From Lachnospiraceae bacterium G41 (GTDB taxonomy: Bacteria > Bacillota > Clostridia > Lachnospirales > Lachnospiraceae): DNA of 64,000 nucleotides. The stretch covers positions 62,001-126,000 of the forward strand of contig FNEU01000002.1 in NCBI GenBank assembly GCA_900100245.1, in the 5' to 3' direction. Below the pieces are notes generated by a model. That model was not told the origin of the DNA and searched no databases. It worked only from the letters and a program-made list of their open reading frames with translations. Shown piece by piece: positions 18,124 through 26,449 of this stretch; position 1 is the stretch's first letter; each line of letters starts with the position of its first letter. The position numbers were made by a program, and so were the translations under genes.

Positions 18124-18777
18124 ATGAAAAGCTGTATGGCAAAAACGGTGCTTGTGGCCCTTGCAATTTCGGTTTTGTCGCTCTTTGGATGCAATAAAAT
18201 AGTTACCGACGTTAACGCCGAAATGGAAGCCATTTATCCCGATGCAGATTTGGGTATACCCGTAAATTTAAACGAAAATTACATAGAAGTTGCTTATAAT
18301 CCTTCAGCCGCACCTTCAGTAGATATAGAAGATCCGGTTAAGGAAGACGATAAAAGTGTCGAGAACACCGAAACTGTTTCCGAAATCATAAAAGAAGAGG
18401 AAGAAGAAGATGTCTTAACCGCTTCTGAAGATGATACGGACTCGGAAGATGAAGAAAATGCTGACGAAGAAGACAACGAAGGAACCGAAGGAGAAGATAC
18501 CGACGGTGAAGATACCGACGTTGAAGATACTGAAAATACCGATGGTGAAGAAGCTGTAGCAGATAACAATGAAGAAAACAGCGAATCGGATTTGAATGCT
18601 TCGATGGCTGCAGATAATTTTGACGCGGAATTTTATGCGCGTACATATCCCGATGTTGTATCGGTATTCGGTGATTCGGCTGAAGCACTTTACAAACATT
18701 ATCAGGATTACGGTAAAGCGGAGGGAAGAAGTTGCAACGAGGAAGAGTTTGCGCTTTTGAACGAAGTTACCAATTAG
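18124..18777 (+). CDS. Acidic lipoprotein with C-terminal YPDV repeat motif
   Basis: A 217-residue predicted lipoprotein. The signal ends in the lipobox LSLFGC, with Cys23 as the likely lipidated residue. Residues about 60-155 are a low-complexity run rich in Glu, Asp and Thr, suited to a flexible surface spacer. The C-terminal ~45 residues carry FYARTYPDVVSVFGDS-EALYKHYQDYGKAEGR, a short motif that I recall as a repeat in secreted Lachnospiraceae proteins. It immediately precedes two sugar-type ABC permeases where a solute-binding lipoprotein would be expected, but has no solute-binding fold. AAGGAGAA supports the start. Confidence 0.75.
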   Translation: MKSCMAKTVLVALAISVLSLFGCNKIVTDVNAEMEAIYPDADLGIPVNLNENYIEVAYNPSAAPSVDIEDPVKEDDKSVENTETVSEIIKEEEEEDVLTASEDDTDSEDEENADEEDNEGTEGEDTDGEDTDVEDTENTDGEEAVADNNEENSESDLNASMAADNFDAEFYARTYPDVVSVFGDSAEALYKHYQDYGKAEGRSCNEEEFALLNEVTN

Positions 18778-18790
18778 AGAAATATTAGGC

Positions 18791-19720
18791 ATGAAGAATA
18801 AAGATAGAGAAGAAAAAAAGAAAGTTAAGAAAGTTAAACTTTCGGCTTACGGACGAAAGATGGCAAGAAAGGAGAGAAGAAAAGATTCGCTCTTTTTAAT
18901 GCCCTCTTTTTTAGGTGTTTCTGTCTTTTATCTCGTTCCTTTCCTGGTTGTTTTGTTTTATTCTATAGTTGACAATCCCGTTACCAAAAACTATGTCGGC
19001 ATACAAAACTATGTCAGAATTCTCGGTAACGATGCCTTTAAAACCGCAGCTGCGAATACATTTAAGTTTTCACTGATGGCGGTTCCTCTTGCTGTGGTTA
19101 TTTCTTTACTTATGGCAGTTTTGCTCGATCAGAGCATTCCTCTTGCGTCACAGTTTCGTACTATTTTCTTATCACCCATGATGGTTCCCGTTGCGTCGGT
19201 CATTCTGGTATTCAGAGTGCTCTTTGATTACAACGGTGCAATAAATGAAATCGTCAAGTTTTTCGGCGGCAGCAATATAGACTGGATTAAAAGTGTATAT
19301 GCTCCCTTCGTTATACTTGCGCTTTTCCTATGGAAAAATTTAGGCTACAACATGATTCTTTTCTTAGCGGCACTCGGTACGATCCCAAGAGAAATGATGG
19401 AGGTTGCATACCTTGATTCTTCCAATTCACTTAAGTTATTTTTTATAGTTAAAATCAGATATCTTTCCCCGACGATTCTTTTTGTAACGATTATGTCGCT
19501 TATCAATTCTTTTAAGATATTCAGGGAAGTATATCTTTTATCAGGCAATTACCCTACGGATTCTGTATATACGCTCCAGCATTTTATGAACAATATGTTT
19601 AATTCGCTGGACTATCAGAAGCTTTCATCCGGAGCCATCATCATGTGCTTCGTGATGGTTATCATTATCGGAATCCTTTATATTCTGGAAAGTCGTTTCG
19701 GAAAGGATATGGAGGATTAG
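18791..19720 (+). CDS. Sugar-type ABC transporter permease, MalF/UgpA class
   Basis: A 309-residue permease with about six membrane helices. A basic cytoplasmic N-terminus (rich in Lys and Arg, residues 1-33) is followed by SLFLMPSFLGVSVFYLVPFL. The EAA loop appears near residues 197-216 as AALGTIPREMMEVAYLDSSN, which contacts the ATPase. It would form a heterodimer with the product of the next gene, which starts 1 bp after its stop. Neither a solute-binding protein nor an ATPase gene is nearby; sugar transporters in Firmicutes often share a distant MsmK-type ATPase. Confidence 0.85.
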   Translation: MKNKDREEKKKVKKVKLSAYGRKMARKERRKDSLFLMPSFLGVSVFYLVPFLVVLFYSIVDNPVTKNYVGIQNYVRILGNDAFKTAAANTFKFSLMAVPLAVVISLLMAVLLDQSIPLASQFRTIFLSPMMVPVASVILVFRVLFDYNGAINEIVKFFGGSNIDWIKSVYAPFVILALFLWKNLGYNMILFLAALGTIPREMMEVAYLDSSNSLKLFFIVKIRYLSPTILFVTIMSLINSFKIFREVYLLSGNYPTDSVYTLQHFMNNMFNSLDYQKLSSGAIIMCFVMVIIIGILYILESRFGKDMED

Positions 19721-19721
19721 T

Positions 19722-20645
19722 ATGGATCAGACTAAAAGAGATAAAAGACTTCGTATAAAAAAACGTCTTAAAAGAATTACAAGAACATTAATCCTTTTCG
19801 TGATAGCCCTCGCGTTTGCGGTTGTGTTCTTATTACCGACGGTTTTGACCATCACCAATTCTTTTATGAACGAGACGGAAATAAACGCAAACTACGGAAA
19901 GATTTTTGCAACGACCGAAACAGGCGGAAAAGTTTTTGTAAGCGAAACGGTATATATCAAATTCATTCCGAACAAGGTGAGTTTTGATCAGTACTCATCG
20001 GTACTTTTTAAAAGCCCGGACTACCTGTACAAATTCTGGAATTCGGTTATTTACACAGTGCCCATTATGATATTCCAGTTAGTCATAGCACTGCTGGCGT
20101 CGTTTGGTTTTATGAGATTAAAAGGGCGCCTAAAAGAAATGCTGTTTTTCATTTACATCATCATTTGCCTGATGCCTTATCAGGTAACGCTGGTGCCGAA
20201 CTTCTTAGTATCGAAATGGCTTAATATAATTGATACGAGATGGGCAATATGGCTCCCCGGAATGTTTTCGCCGTTTGCGGTTTATCTTCTGACAAAATAC
20301 ATGAAGAGAATTCCGACATCGATTATTGAAGCCGCCAAGGTGGACGGTGCGGGAGAGTTTAAGATATTCCTTAAAATATGTCTCCCTCTCTGTAAAGGAG
20401 CAATTTATTCGGTAGCAATACTGATATTTATAGATTTCTGGAACATGGTAGAACAGCCGTTAATACTTTTGGCAGACGAGTATCTGCACCCGTTAAGTAT
20501 CTTCCTAAGCAAGATTAATTCGGGCGAAATAGGACTGGCATTTGCGGTTGCGTGCGTATATATGGTACCAAGCCTTTTGATTTTCCTATACGGCGAGGAT
20601 TATCTCGTAGAAGGAATTTCGTATCAGGGTGGAGTCAAAGGGTAG
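19722..20645 (+). CDS. Sugar-type ABC transporter permease, MalG/UgpE class
   Basis: A 307-residue partner permease. A basic N-terminus and a first helix are followed by a ~60-residue external loop. The EAA motif near residues 204-223 reads PTSIIEAAKVDGAGEFKIFL, and the ending YLVEGISYQGGVKG is close to the MalG-class consensus. GGAGGA overlaps the end of the upstream gene. Downstream, after 15 bp, is a HlyD-like adaptor rather than a sugar enzyme, so the imported or exported substrate cannot be inferred. Confidence 0.88.
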   Translation: MDQTKRDKRLRIKKRLKRITRTLILFVIALAFAVVFLLPTVLTITNSFMNETEINANYGKIFATTETGGKVFVSETVYIKFIPNKVSFDQYSSVLFKSPDYLYKFWNSVIYTVPIMIFQLVIALLASFGFMRLKGRLKEMLFFIYIIICLMPYQVTLVPNFLVSKWLNIIDTRWAIWLPGMFSPFAVYLLTKYMKRIPTSIIEAAKVDGAGEFKIFLKICLPLCKGAIYSVAILIFIDFWNMVEQPLILLADEYLHPLSIFLSKINSGEIGLAFAVACVYMVPSLLIFLYGEDYLVEGISYQGGVKG

Positions 20646-20660
20646 GCTAAGGAGGATTTT

Positions 20661-22700
20661 ATGAAAAATTTGAAAAAGAGAGAACTCATAAAAAATATAG
20701 CAATTGTTTTTCTTGTGATAATGTTAATTCTCACATTTTTTTCCAATACCATTATGAACAGAACTCTTCCCGAGGTCAGTACCCAGTCTGTTTCAAGCGG
20801 ACCCGTTACTACGCAGGTTAGAGGAGAGGGCGTCGTTGAAGCGGAAGACCCTTACAATCTTGTGATTGATGAAACCAGAAAAGTTAAAAGCGTTCCTGTT
20901 CGCGTGGGTGATCATGTCAACGAAGGCGATATTATTTATTATCTCGCAGGCGAGACAAGTGAAGAACTTACAACGGCTAAAAACGAACTTGAAAACTTAA
21001 AGGGTGAGTATGAATTAACCATCCTTGAGAGCGGTCTTACTCAGGCAGAGGTTGCAAGCGTTGAAGCAGGAGTAAGAAATAACACGGGTACTATTTTAAG
21101 TACACTTGAAGCAAAGGATAATGAAATCAATTCATTAAAGTCACAGCAAGAGGAAAAAGAAAAGAAGCTGGCAGAAATCGAGCATCAGCTTTCTCTTATC
21201 GATCCTTCAAACTCAACATCTGTAGATTATTCCGCAGAGGAAAAGGCTGTGGAGAATGCACAGACTGCACTTGACAGCGCAAAGAGCATTTTAGACAGCT
21301 TAAACGAAGCAAAGGCTCAGGCAGTACAGGTTGCGCAGGCTAAGAGCGAAGCGCTTAACAATTATAATGAGGCAAAGGATAATTTCTACGGAACAAGCAG
21401 CAAAAAGGGCGCTAAGACAGCCTTTGACGAAGCTGAGGCCGATTATGAGACCAAGAAGGCAGATTATGCCAATAAATACAATGATTATCAGAGTAAGGTG
21501 GCTGATTATAACAGTAAAAAGGCTGCATATAACACAGCTGAAAACGACTGCATAAACAATCCCGGTGATGCATCCTTGATACCGATAAGAGATGCTGCCA
21601 AAACAGCAATGAATGATGCTGAGACCGCAACGAACACGGCCAAGACAGCTATGGATAGTGCCCTTGCTGCCAAAGACAGTTCAGAGAGTAATTACAATAC
21701 AGCCAAGAAGAACAAAGATGATGCGGAAGCAGCATTAAATACAGCCAAGACTGCAATGGATGAAGCAAATGCTCTTTCAGCAAGTGCTCCTTCTGATGAG
21801 CAGATTGCAAATGCACAGGCTGACGTAAACGCAAAGCAGGCTGCACTTAATCAGGCCAATACAAACCTTTCAAATAAAAAGAATTCTGCTTCTTCCTCAC
21901 AGAGTAAGAACAATCAGAATTATACAAACCTTAAAAACCAGGAATATGAAATGTCTGTGGCTATCAATGACCTTAAGTCTAAAATAGAAAAGCTTGAAGC
22001 AGCCAGAGCAGACTATCTTTCCACAGAAAAGACCAAGATGAGTCTTGAATCAAAATATCAGGATATTCTTAAAAAAGAAAAGGATATCAAGGACCTTGAA
22101 GCAAAGGCACTCGGCGGAGAAATCAAGAGCCCCGTATCAGGCGAAATCACCTCTCTTGCATATGCAGGCGGTGAGAAAATCGAAGCCGGCAGTACAGCAG
22201 CCGTAATCCAGATAGACGGCAAGGGATATAAGCTTTCCTTCCCTGTATCTGCTAAGCAGGCCAAGGCTGTTAAGGTGGGAGATCCAGTATCTGTTGAAAA
22301 CTCATGGTACTATGGAGACTTAAATGCCAACCTTGTGGCAATTCAGCCCGACAAAACCAATTCAAGAGACGGTAAAGTCCTTGTATTCTCACTTACGGGT
22401 GAATCCGTAACCGCAGGACAAAACTTAACCCTTTCAGTCGGAGAGAAGAGTTCCAATTACGATCTTATCGTTCCCAATGCCGCTCTTCATGAAGACAACA
22501 CCGGGCATTTTGTCTTAATAGTTGATACCAAGAGCACACCTTTCGGCTCCAGATACATTGCCAAAAGAGTGGATGTAACCGTACTCGCACAGGACGACAA
22601 AGTTACTGCAATTGATGCAGAGCTCTTCGGTTACGAATATGTTATTACTAATTCTTCAAAATATATCGAAAACAAGGATCAGGTAAAACTTGCTGATTAA
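20661..22700 (+). CDS. HlyD/MacA-like membrane fusion protein with long coiled coil
   Basis: A 679-residue adaptor anchored by one N-terminal helix (about residues 12-30). A split lipoyl-type domain flanks a very long helical hairpin. The first half is near 60-85 (VKSVPVRVGDHVNEGDIIYYL), the second near 490-515 (IKSPVSGEITSLAYAGGEKI). The region between is rich in Ala, Lys, Asp and Asn and includes short degenerate repeats such as AKTAMD. A beta-barrel part follows to the C-terminus. It probably bridges membrane and wall for an ABC exporter, in partnership with the next gene. Confidence 0.82.
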   Translation: MKNLKKRELIKNIAIVFLVIMLILTFFSNTIMNRTLPEVSTQSVSSGPVTTQVRGEGVVEAEDPYNLVIDETRKVKSVPVRVGDHVNEGDIIYYLAGETSEELTTAKNELENLKGEYELTILESGLTQAEVASVEAGVRNNTGTILSTLEAKDNEINSLKSQQEEKEKKLAEIEHQLSLIDPSNSTSVDYSAEEKAVENAQTALDSAKSILDSLNEAKAQAVQVAQAKSEALNNYNEAKDNFYGTSSKKGAKTAFDEAEADYETKKADYANKYNDYQSKVADYNSKKAAYNTAENDCINNPGDASLIPIRDAAKTAMNDAETATNTAKTAMDSALAAKDSSESNYNTAKKNKDDAEAALNTAKTAMDEANALSASAPSDEQIANAQADVNAKQAALNQANTNLSNKKNSASSSQSKNNQNYTNLKNQEYEMSVAINDLKSKIEKLEAARADYLSTEKTKMSLESKYQDILKKEKDIKDLEAKALGGEIKSPVSGEITSLAYAGGEKIEAGSTAAVIQIDGKGYKLSFPVSAKQAKAVKVGDPVSVENSWYYGDLNANLVAIQPDKTNSRDGKVLVFSLTGESVTAGQNLTLSVGEKSSNYDLIVPNAALHEDNTGHFVLIVDTKSTPFGSRYIAKRVDVTVLAQDDKVTAIDAELFGYEYVITNSSKYIENKDQVKLAD

Positions 22701-22703
22701 ACT

Positions 22704-23729
22704 ATGGAAAAAATAAAAAGATTTCTTTCCAAAATAAAATATTACAGAGCAGTCTGCCTGGCTGTTTCGTTTATTACTCTGATAATAGGCATCGTTATGA
22801 GCATCATAATTAATGCGGGTGCCAACAAGTATCAGGACCAGACACTTGCAAAGAGATGGGATAAATCCGGTAATTGTTCTCATATTTCGGTTTTTATAAA
22901 AGATACGGCTTTTTATAACAAGACCAATATCGACGGATTCGAATATGAGTTAAACAACAAACTGGATTTTAATTCCGTTTATGCAGAAAAAGAGGATTCA
23001 AGAAGATTCATAGACTGCTATGTTGCCAAAACAAGCATTTATCTTGAAGGCCCGAGCAAATCCATGAATGTAAACTGTATGGCTGTAGGCGGAGATTTCT
23101 TCAAATTCCACCCTGTGAAGCTTTTATCCGGTACATACTTTTCAGGAAACGATCTGATGCAGGATGGCGTAATACTCGATGAAGAAACCGCATGGCAACT
23201 CTTCGGCTCAAGCGATGTCGCAGGTCAGAAAATCCTCTATGGTGACAGAGTTTTGTTCGTAAAAGGTGTATACAAAAAAAGCGAAGGCAAGATATACAAT
23301 TACGCTATGGGTGATAAGCCCGAGATATTTGTACCTTTCGAACTGCTTGACTCTGAGGAAGTGCCTTTAAACATCACATGCCTTGAAGTCTGCATGCCAA
23401 ATCCTATCGAAAACTTCGCAGCGAATATCATGACCGAACTAATTACGTTAGACGGCTCGGAGTTTGAAATAGTGAACAATTCCGCTCGTTACAGCGTCGA
23501 AAATCTCTGGATGGTTTATAAGAACAAAAAATACCGCTCCATGCAGAATCACGACATTATTTATCCCTACTGGGAGAAGATAGCAAGATACGAGGAAGAC
23601 CTCCTTGCGCCCAAGGCAGTGGTAATGGTGGTTTCGTTTGTGGTTTCGGGAACCGTATTTATCGGCCTTTTGTTATACGAGATTTCAAAACTGACTAAGC
23701 TAAAGAAAAGAAACGACGATTTGGCTTGA
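22704..23729 (+). CDS. MacB-like extracellular-core protein with two membrane helices
   Basis: A 341-residue protein with one N-terminal helix (about 18-40), a ~260-residue extracytoplasmic region, and one C-terminal helix (about 302-326). The external part resembles the MacB periplasmic core: VNCMAVGGDFFKFHPVKLLSGTYF, ILDEETAWQLFGSSDVAGQKI and FVKGVYK. Classical MacB permeases have three more helices forming the FtsX domain, and these are absent, so this is a reduced form. It starts 3 bp after the adaptor gene, with no clear ribosome binding site, suggesting coupling. Confidence 0.65.
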   Translation: MEKIKRFLSKIKYYRAVCLAVSFITLIIGIVMSIIINAGANKYQDQTLAKRWDKSGNCSHISVFIKDTAFYNKTNIDGFEYELNNKLDFNSVYAEKEDSRRFIDCYVAKTSIYLEGPSKSMNVNCMAVGGDFFKFHPVKLLSGTYFSGNDLMQDGVILDEETAWQLFGSSDVAGQKILYGDRVLFVKGVYKKSEGKIYNYAMGDKPEIFVPFELLDSEEVPLNITCLEVCMPNPIENFAANIMTELITLDGSEFEIVNNSARYSVENLWMVYKNKKYRSMQNHDIIYPYWEKIARYEEDLLAPKAVVMVVSFVVSGTVFIGLLLYEISKLTKLKKRNDDLA

Positions 23730-23746
23730 TTTTGAGTACATTTTAC

Positions 23747-23775
23747 TTGAATCAAACAGTAAAATGGAATATGAT
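23747..23775 (+). promoter_or_regulatory. Promoter of purC, probably also of the ATP synthase operon
   Basis: TTGAAT and TATGAT are separated by 17 bp, 36 bp before the purC start. No other promoter was seen between purC and atpB (27 bp gap), so it may also drive the atp genes. Confidence 0.65.
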
Positions 23776-23810
23776 GTAATCTGTAAAAAAATTGTCCTAA
23801 GGAGGATGAA

Positions 23811-24677
23811 ATGAAGCCCATAAAAGAAGGAAAAGTTAGAGAGATTTATGACAACGGCGATACGTTAATCATGGTAGCAACTGACAGAATCAGTTGCTTT
23901 GATGTGATTTTAAACAACATTGTCACGAAGAAAGGAACCGTACTTACTCAGATGAGCAAGTTCTGGTTTGACATGACAAAGGACATTGTTCCCAATCACA
24001 TGATTTCCGTAGACGTAAACGATATGCCCGAATATTTCAGACAGGAAAAGTTCGATGGCAACAGCATGCTTTGCAAAAAGCTCACAATGCTTCCCGTAGA
24101 ATGTATCGTTAGAGGATACATCACAGGCAGCGGATGGGCAAGTTACAAAAAGGACGGTACCGTATGCGGTATCAAGCTTCCCGAAGGATTAAAAGAATCG
24201 GACAAACTCCCTGAGCCTATTTATACACCTTCAACAAAGGCAGAGATAGGCGATCATGATGAGAACATAAGCTTCGAGCAGAGCGTTGATTATCTTGAAA
24301 AGCGCTTCCCCGGCAAAGGTGAAGAGTATGCTTCCAAGCTTCGCGACCTCACAATAGCTTTATATAAGAAATGTGCTGACTATGCACTTACAAAAGGTAT
24401 CATTATCGCAGATACCAAATTTGAATTCGGTCTCGACGAAAACGGTGAGATAGTAATAGGCGATGAAATGTTAACACCCGATTCATCCAGATTCTGGCCG
24501 CTCGAGGGATATGAACCCGGTCATTCACAGCCTTCTTACGACAAGCAGTTTGCAAGAGACTGGTTAAAGAACCCTGAAAACGAAGGTCACAACTGGACAC
24601 TTCCCAAAGAAGTAGTTGACAAGACCATCGCTATTTATCTTGAAGGATACGAAAAATTAACAGGTAAGAAATTATAA
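23811..24677 (+). CDS. purC: Phosphoribosylaminoimidazole-succinocarboxamide synthase
   Basis: ATP-dependent SAICAR synthetase of de novo purine synthesis, joining aspartate to CAIR. The 288 residues include the opening [26 protein letters not shown], the [19 protein letters not shown] block near 95-112, [10 protein letters not shown] near 198 and [13 protein letters not shown] near 218. AAGGAGGA gives a strong start. [12 protein letters not shown] insert is typical of the longer bacterial and eukaryote-like form. Purine genes are not clustered with it, and atpB follows 27 bp later. Confidence 0.96.
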   Translation: MKPIKEGKVREIYDNGDTLIMVATDRISCFDVILNNIVTKKGTVLTQMSKFWFDMTKDIVPNHMISVDVNDMPEYFRQEKFDGNSMLCKKLTMLPVECIVRGYITGSGWASYKKDGTVCGIKLPEGLKESDKLPEPIYTPSTKAEIGDHDENISFEQSVDYLEKRFPGKGEEYASKLRDLTIALYKKCADYALTKGIIIADTKFEFGLDENGEIVIGDEMLTPDSSRFWPLEGYEPGHSQPSYDKQFARDWLKNPENEGHNWTLPKEVVDKTIAIYLEGYEKLTGKKL

Positions 24678-24704
24678 GTTTTCATACAGAAAGAAGGATA
24701 CTTC

Positions 24705-25571
24705 ATGAGTAAGAAAAGGATAGTAATCTCCGCTGCGATATTTGTAGTGCTGATTGCCGGCCTGATTGCAGGAATAATCCTGACGAATGATCCGAACAGG
24801 GTACAGGATGAAACCATAAAAGAAGTAATGAAGGATGCTGTTCTTCACGAAAATGTCAAGGTTTCGTTATTCGGTCTAAAAGATGTCAATCCCGGACTTA
24901 TAGCCGCATTCTGGACTACCGGAATTGTGTTGGTTGTATCTTTAATAATCCGAATCTTTGCGGTACCTAAATTCAAGCTTATCCCCGGCAAGTTCCAGAT
25001 AGCCGTGGAAAGTATAGTCGGAATATTCGACGGTACGGCGAGAAGCAACAGCCCTCATAAATACAGGCTACTGCAATATTACATGTTTGCTGCGGGTACT
25101 TACATATTTACGGGAACCATGTTTGAACTCATCGGTGTTCAGGCAATCTCCACACACGGAAAGCCGATAACCCTCGGCGCACCGCTATCTGATATAAACG
25201 GTGCAATAATGATGGGTTGTACGACATATTTGTTCATACTGGTCAACGGATTTATAACGAACGGACCTATGGGAGCGCTTAAGACCCTAAAAGATTTCTC
25301 GCTTCCAATCTCCATGAGCTTCCGTTTGTTCGGTGCGCTTATTTCAGGTGCGCTTGTTACCGAACTCGTATATTACTACATGGCTACGAGTTTTATCATC
25401 CCCGTATTCGTCGGAGTGCTCTTTACCGCACTGCATGCACTGATTCAGGCATACGTCCTTACAATGCTTGCAAGTATATTCTACGGTGAAGTAACCGAGA
25501 AACCGGAAAAGAAAGAAAAAGAGAAAAAAATAAAAGTTAAAAAACAGAAAACAGTTAGTTCGGAGGTTTAA
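24705..25571 (+). CDS. atpB: ATP synthase F0 subunit a
   Basis: Membrane subunit forming the ion half-channels against the c-ring. The 288 residues include an N-terminal helix, several membrane segments, and the essential Arg in SMSFRLFGALISGAL near residue 205. HALIQAYVLTMLASIFYG near 250 is the usual last helix. The C-terminus has a Lys/Glu-rich tail of about 25 residues, longer than in most homologs. First gene of the atp operon in the order B-E-F-A-G-D-C; no atpI is present upstream. Confidence 0.93.
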   Translation: MSKKRIVISAAIFVVLIAGLIAGIILTNDPNRVQDETIKEVMKDAVLHENVKVSLFGLKDVNPGLIAAFWTTGIVLVVSLIIRIFAVPKFKLIPGKFQIAVESIVGIFDGTARSNSPHKYRLLQYYMFAAGTYIFTGTMFELIGVQAISTHGKPITLGAPLSDINGAIMMGCTTYLFILVNGFITNGPMGALKTLKDFSLPISMSFRLFGALISGALVTELVYYYMATSFIIPVFVGVLFTALHALIQAYVLTMLASIFYGEVTEKPEKKEKEKKIKVKKQKTVSSEV

Positions 25572-25573
25572 CA

Positions 25574-25936
25574 ATGAAAAATTCCATTAAGGCTCTTATC
25601 TTGACATTATTCCTTGCATTATCTTTAGGAATCGCATTTGCACCCGTAAAGGTATATGCAGCAGGAAGCGATGATGCAGCTATCGTAAAGGCAGAAACAA
25701 ACGATAACGACGTTGTAGTTGCAAAGGCTGTTACAGCTGCAGTTGTTGTATCTGTAGTAGCAGGTTTGGGTGCCGTATCAATGTGTCTTGCAATTATGAA
25801 GGTTGCAGATTCAACAGCACGTCAGCCCGAAGTTGCAAGCAGACTTTTCACAATGATGATGCTTGGTCTGGTATTCATAGAGACAGCTATTATTTATGGT
25901 TTGATCGTTGCAATTTTCATCGTATTCATTTTGTAA
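25574..25936 (+). CDS. atpE: ATP synthase F0 subunit c with N-terminal leader
   Basis: Proteolipid of the rotating c-ring. The last ~75 residues hold the two-helix hairpin with the polar loop STARQPE (Arg83-Gln84-Pro85) and the ion-binding Glu103 in FIETAIIYGL. Typical c subunits have 70-90 residues; this one has 120 because of a front extension. That extension looks like a signal peptide (residues 1-30, ending KVYAA) plus a charged linker rich in Asp and Asn. The Gln found in helix 1 of well-studied sodium-binding c subunits is Met here by simple alignment, so proton use is more likely. It starts 2 bp after atpB, with a GGAGG site. Confidence 0.9.
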   Translation: MKNSIKALILTLFLALSLGIAFAPVKVYAAGSDDAAIVKAETNDNDVVVAKAVTAAVVVSVVAGLGAVSMCLAIMKVADSTARQPEVASRLFTMMMLGLVFIETAIIYGLIVAIFIVFIL

Positions 25937-25957
25937 GTTTAAGAAGAGGCAGGAATT

Positions 25958-26449
25958 ATGAAATTACCGCTTAACATAGATGTTCAGCAGATTCTTTTGC
26001 ATCTTTTGAATTTCACGATTCTTTTCGGCGGATTGTATTTTATCCTTTACAAACCCGTCAGAAAGATCATGGATGAGAGAGAAGAACATTTTAAGAAACT
26101 CGAAGAAGAGGCTAACGGCAAAATCGAAGAGAGTGAAAAGAACAGAGTTGAGTATGAAAACAAGTTAAAGAATGCCGACTCCGAGATTAACGCTCAAAAA
26201 GAAGCAGCCGGAAAAGAAACCTTTGCCGACAGGGAAAGGATTATTACCGCTGCCAATGACGAAGCTGCCAAGATTCTTAAAAAAGCAAGAGAAAAAGCCA
26301 ACGCAGAACATGACAGAATTATAAGTGATGCTCAGAAAGAAATCGCTGAGATAGTAAATGAGGCTACCGAAAAAATCGTATTGGATTCAAATCTGGATAC
26401 TTACGATGAGTTTTTAAATGCCGCAAATAAGGACGAAAGCAATGTATAA
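25958..26449 (+). CDS. atpF: ATP synthase F0 subunit b
   Basis: Peripheral stalk subunit. It has one membrane helix near the N-terminus ([22 protein letters not shown], about residues 12-33) and then a long charged helix with heptad-like Glu/Lys/Ala sequence to residue ~150. The 163-residue length is normal and there is no delta domain fused to its end. Its stop codon lies inside the start region of the next gene (8-bp overlap), so translation of b and of the delta-alpha fusion is coupled. Confidence 0.92.
   Translation: MKLPLNIDVQQILLHLLNFTILFGGLYFILYKPVRKIMDEREEHFKKLEEEANGKIEESEKNRVEYENKLKNADSEINAQKEAAGKETFADRERIITAANDEAAKILKKAREKANAEHDRIISDAQKEIAEIVNEATEKIVLDSNLDTYDEFLNAANKDESNV

Noticed and set aside
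18294-18792. Several minus-strand frames opposite the acidic lipoprotein
   Set aside because: They mirror the Glu/Asp-rich low-complexity codons; the plus strand has a signal peptide, lipobox and ribosome binding site.
23730-23810. Purine riboswitch before purC
   Set aside because: The leader after the predicted promoter is about 30 bases, too short for an aptamer, and no conserved core was seen.
25574-25936. Sodium-specific c subunit
   Set aside because: Glu103-Thr fits both ion types, but the helix 1 Gln of known sodium sites is Met by simple alignment, so a sodium call is not supported.
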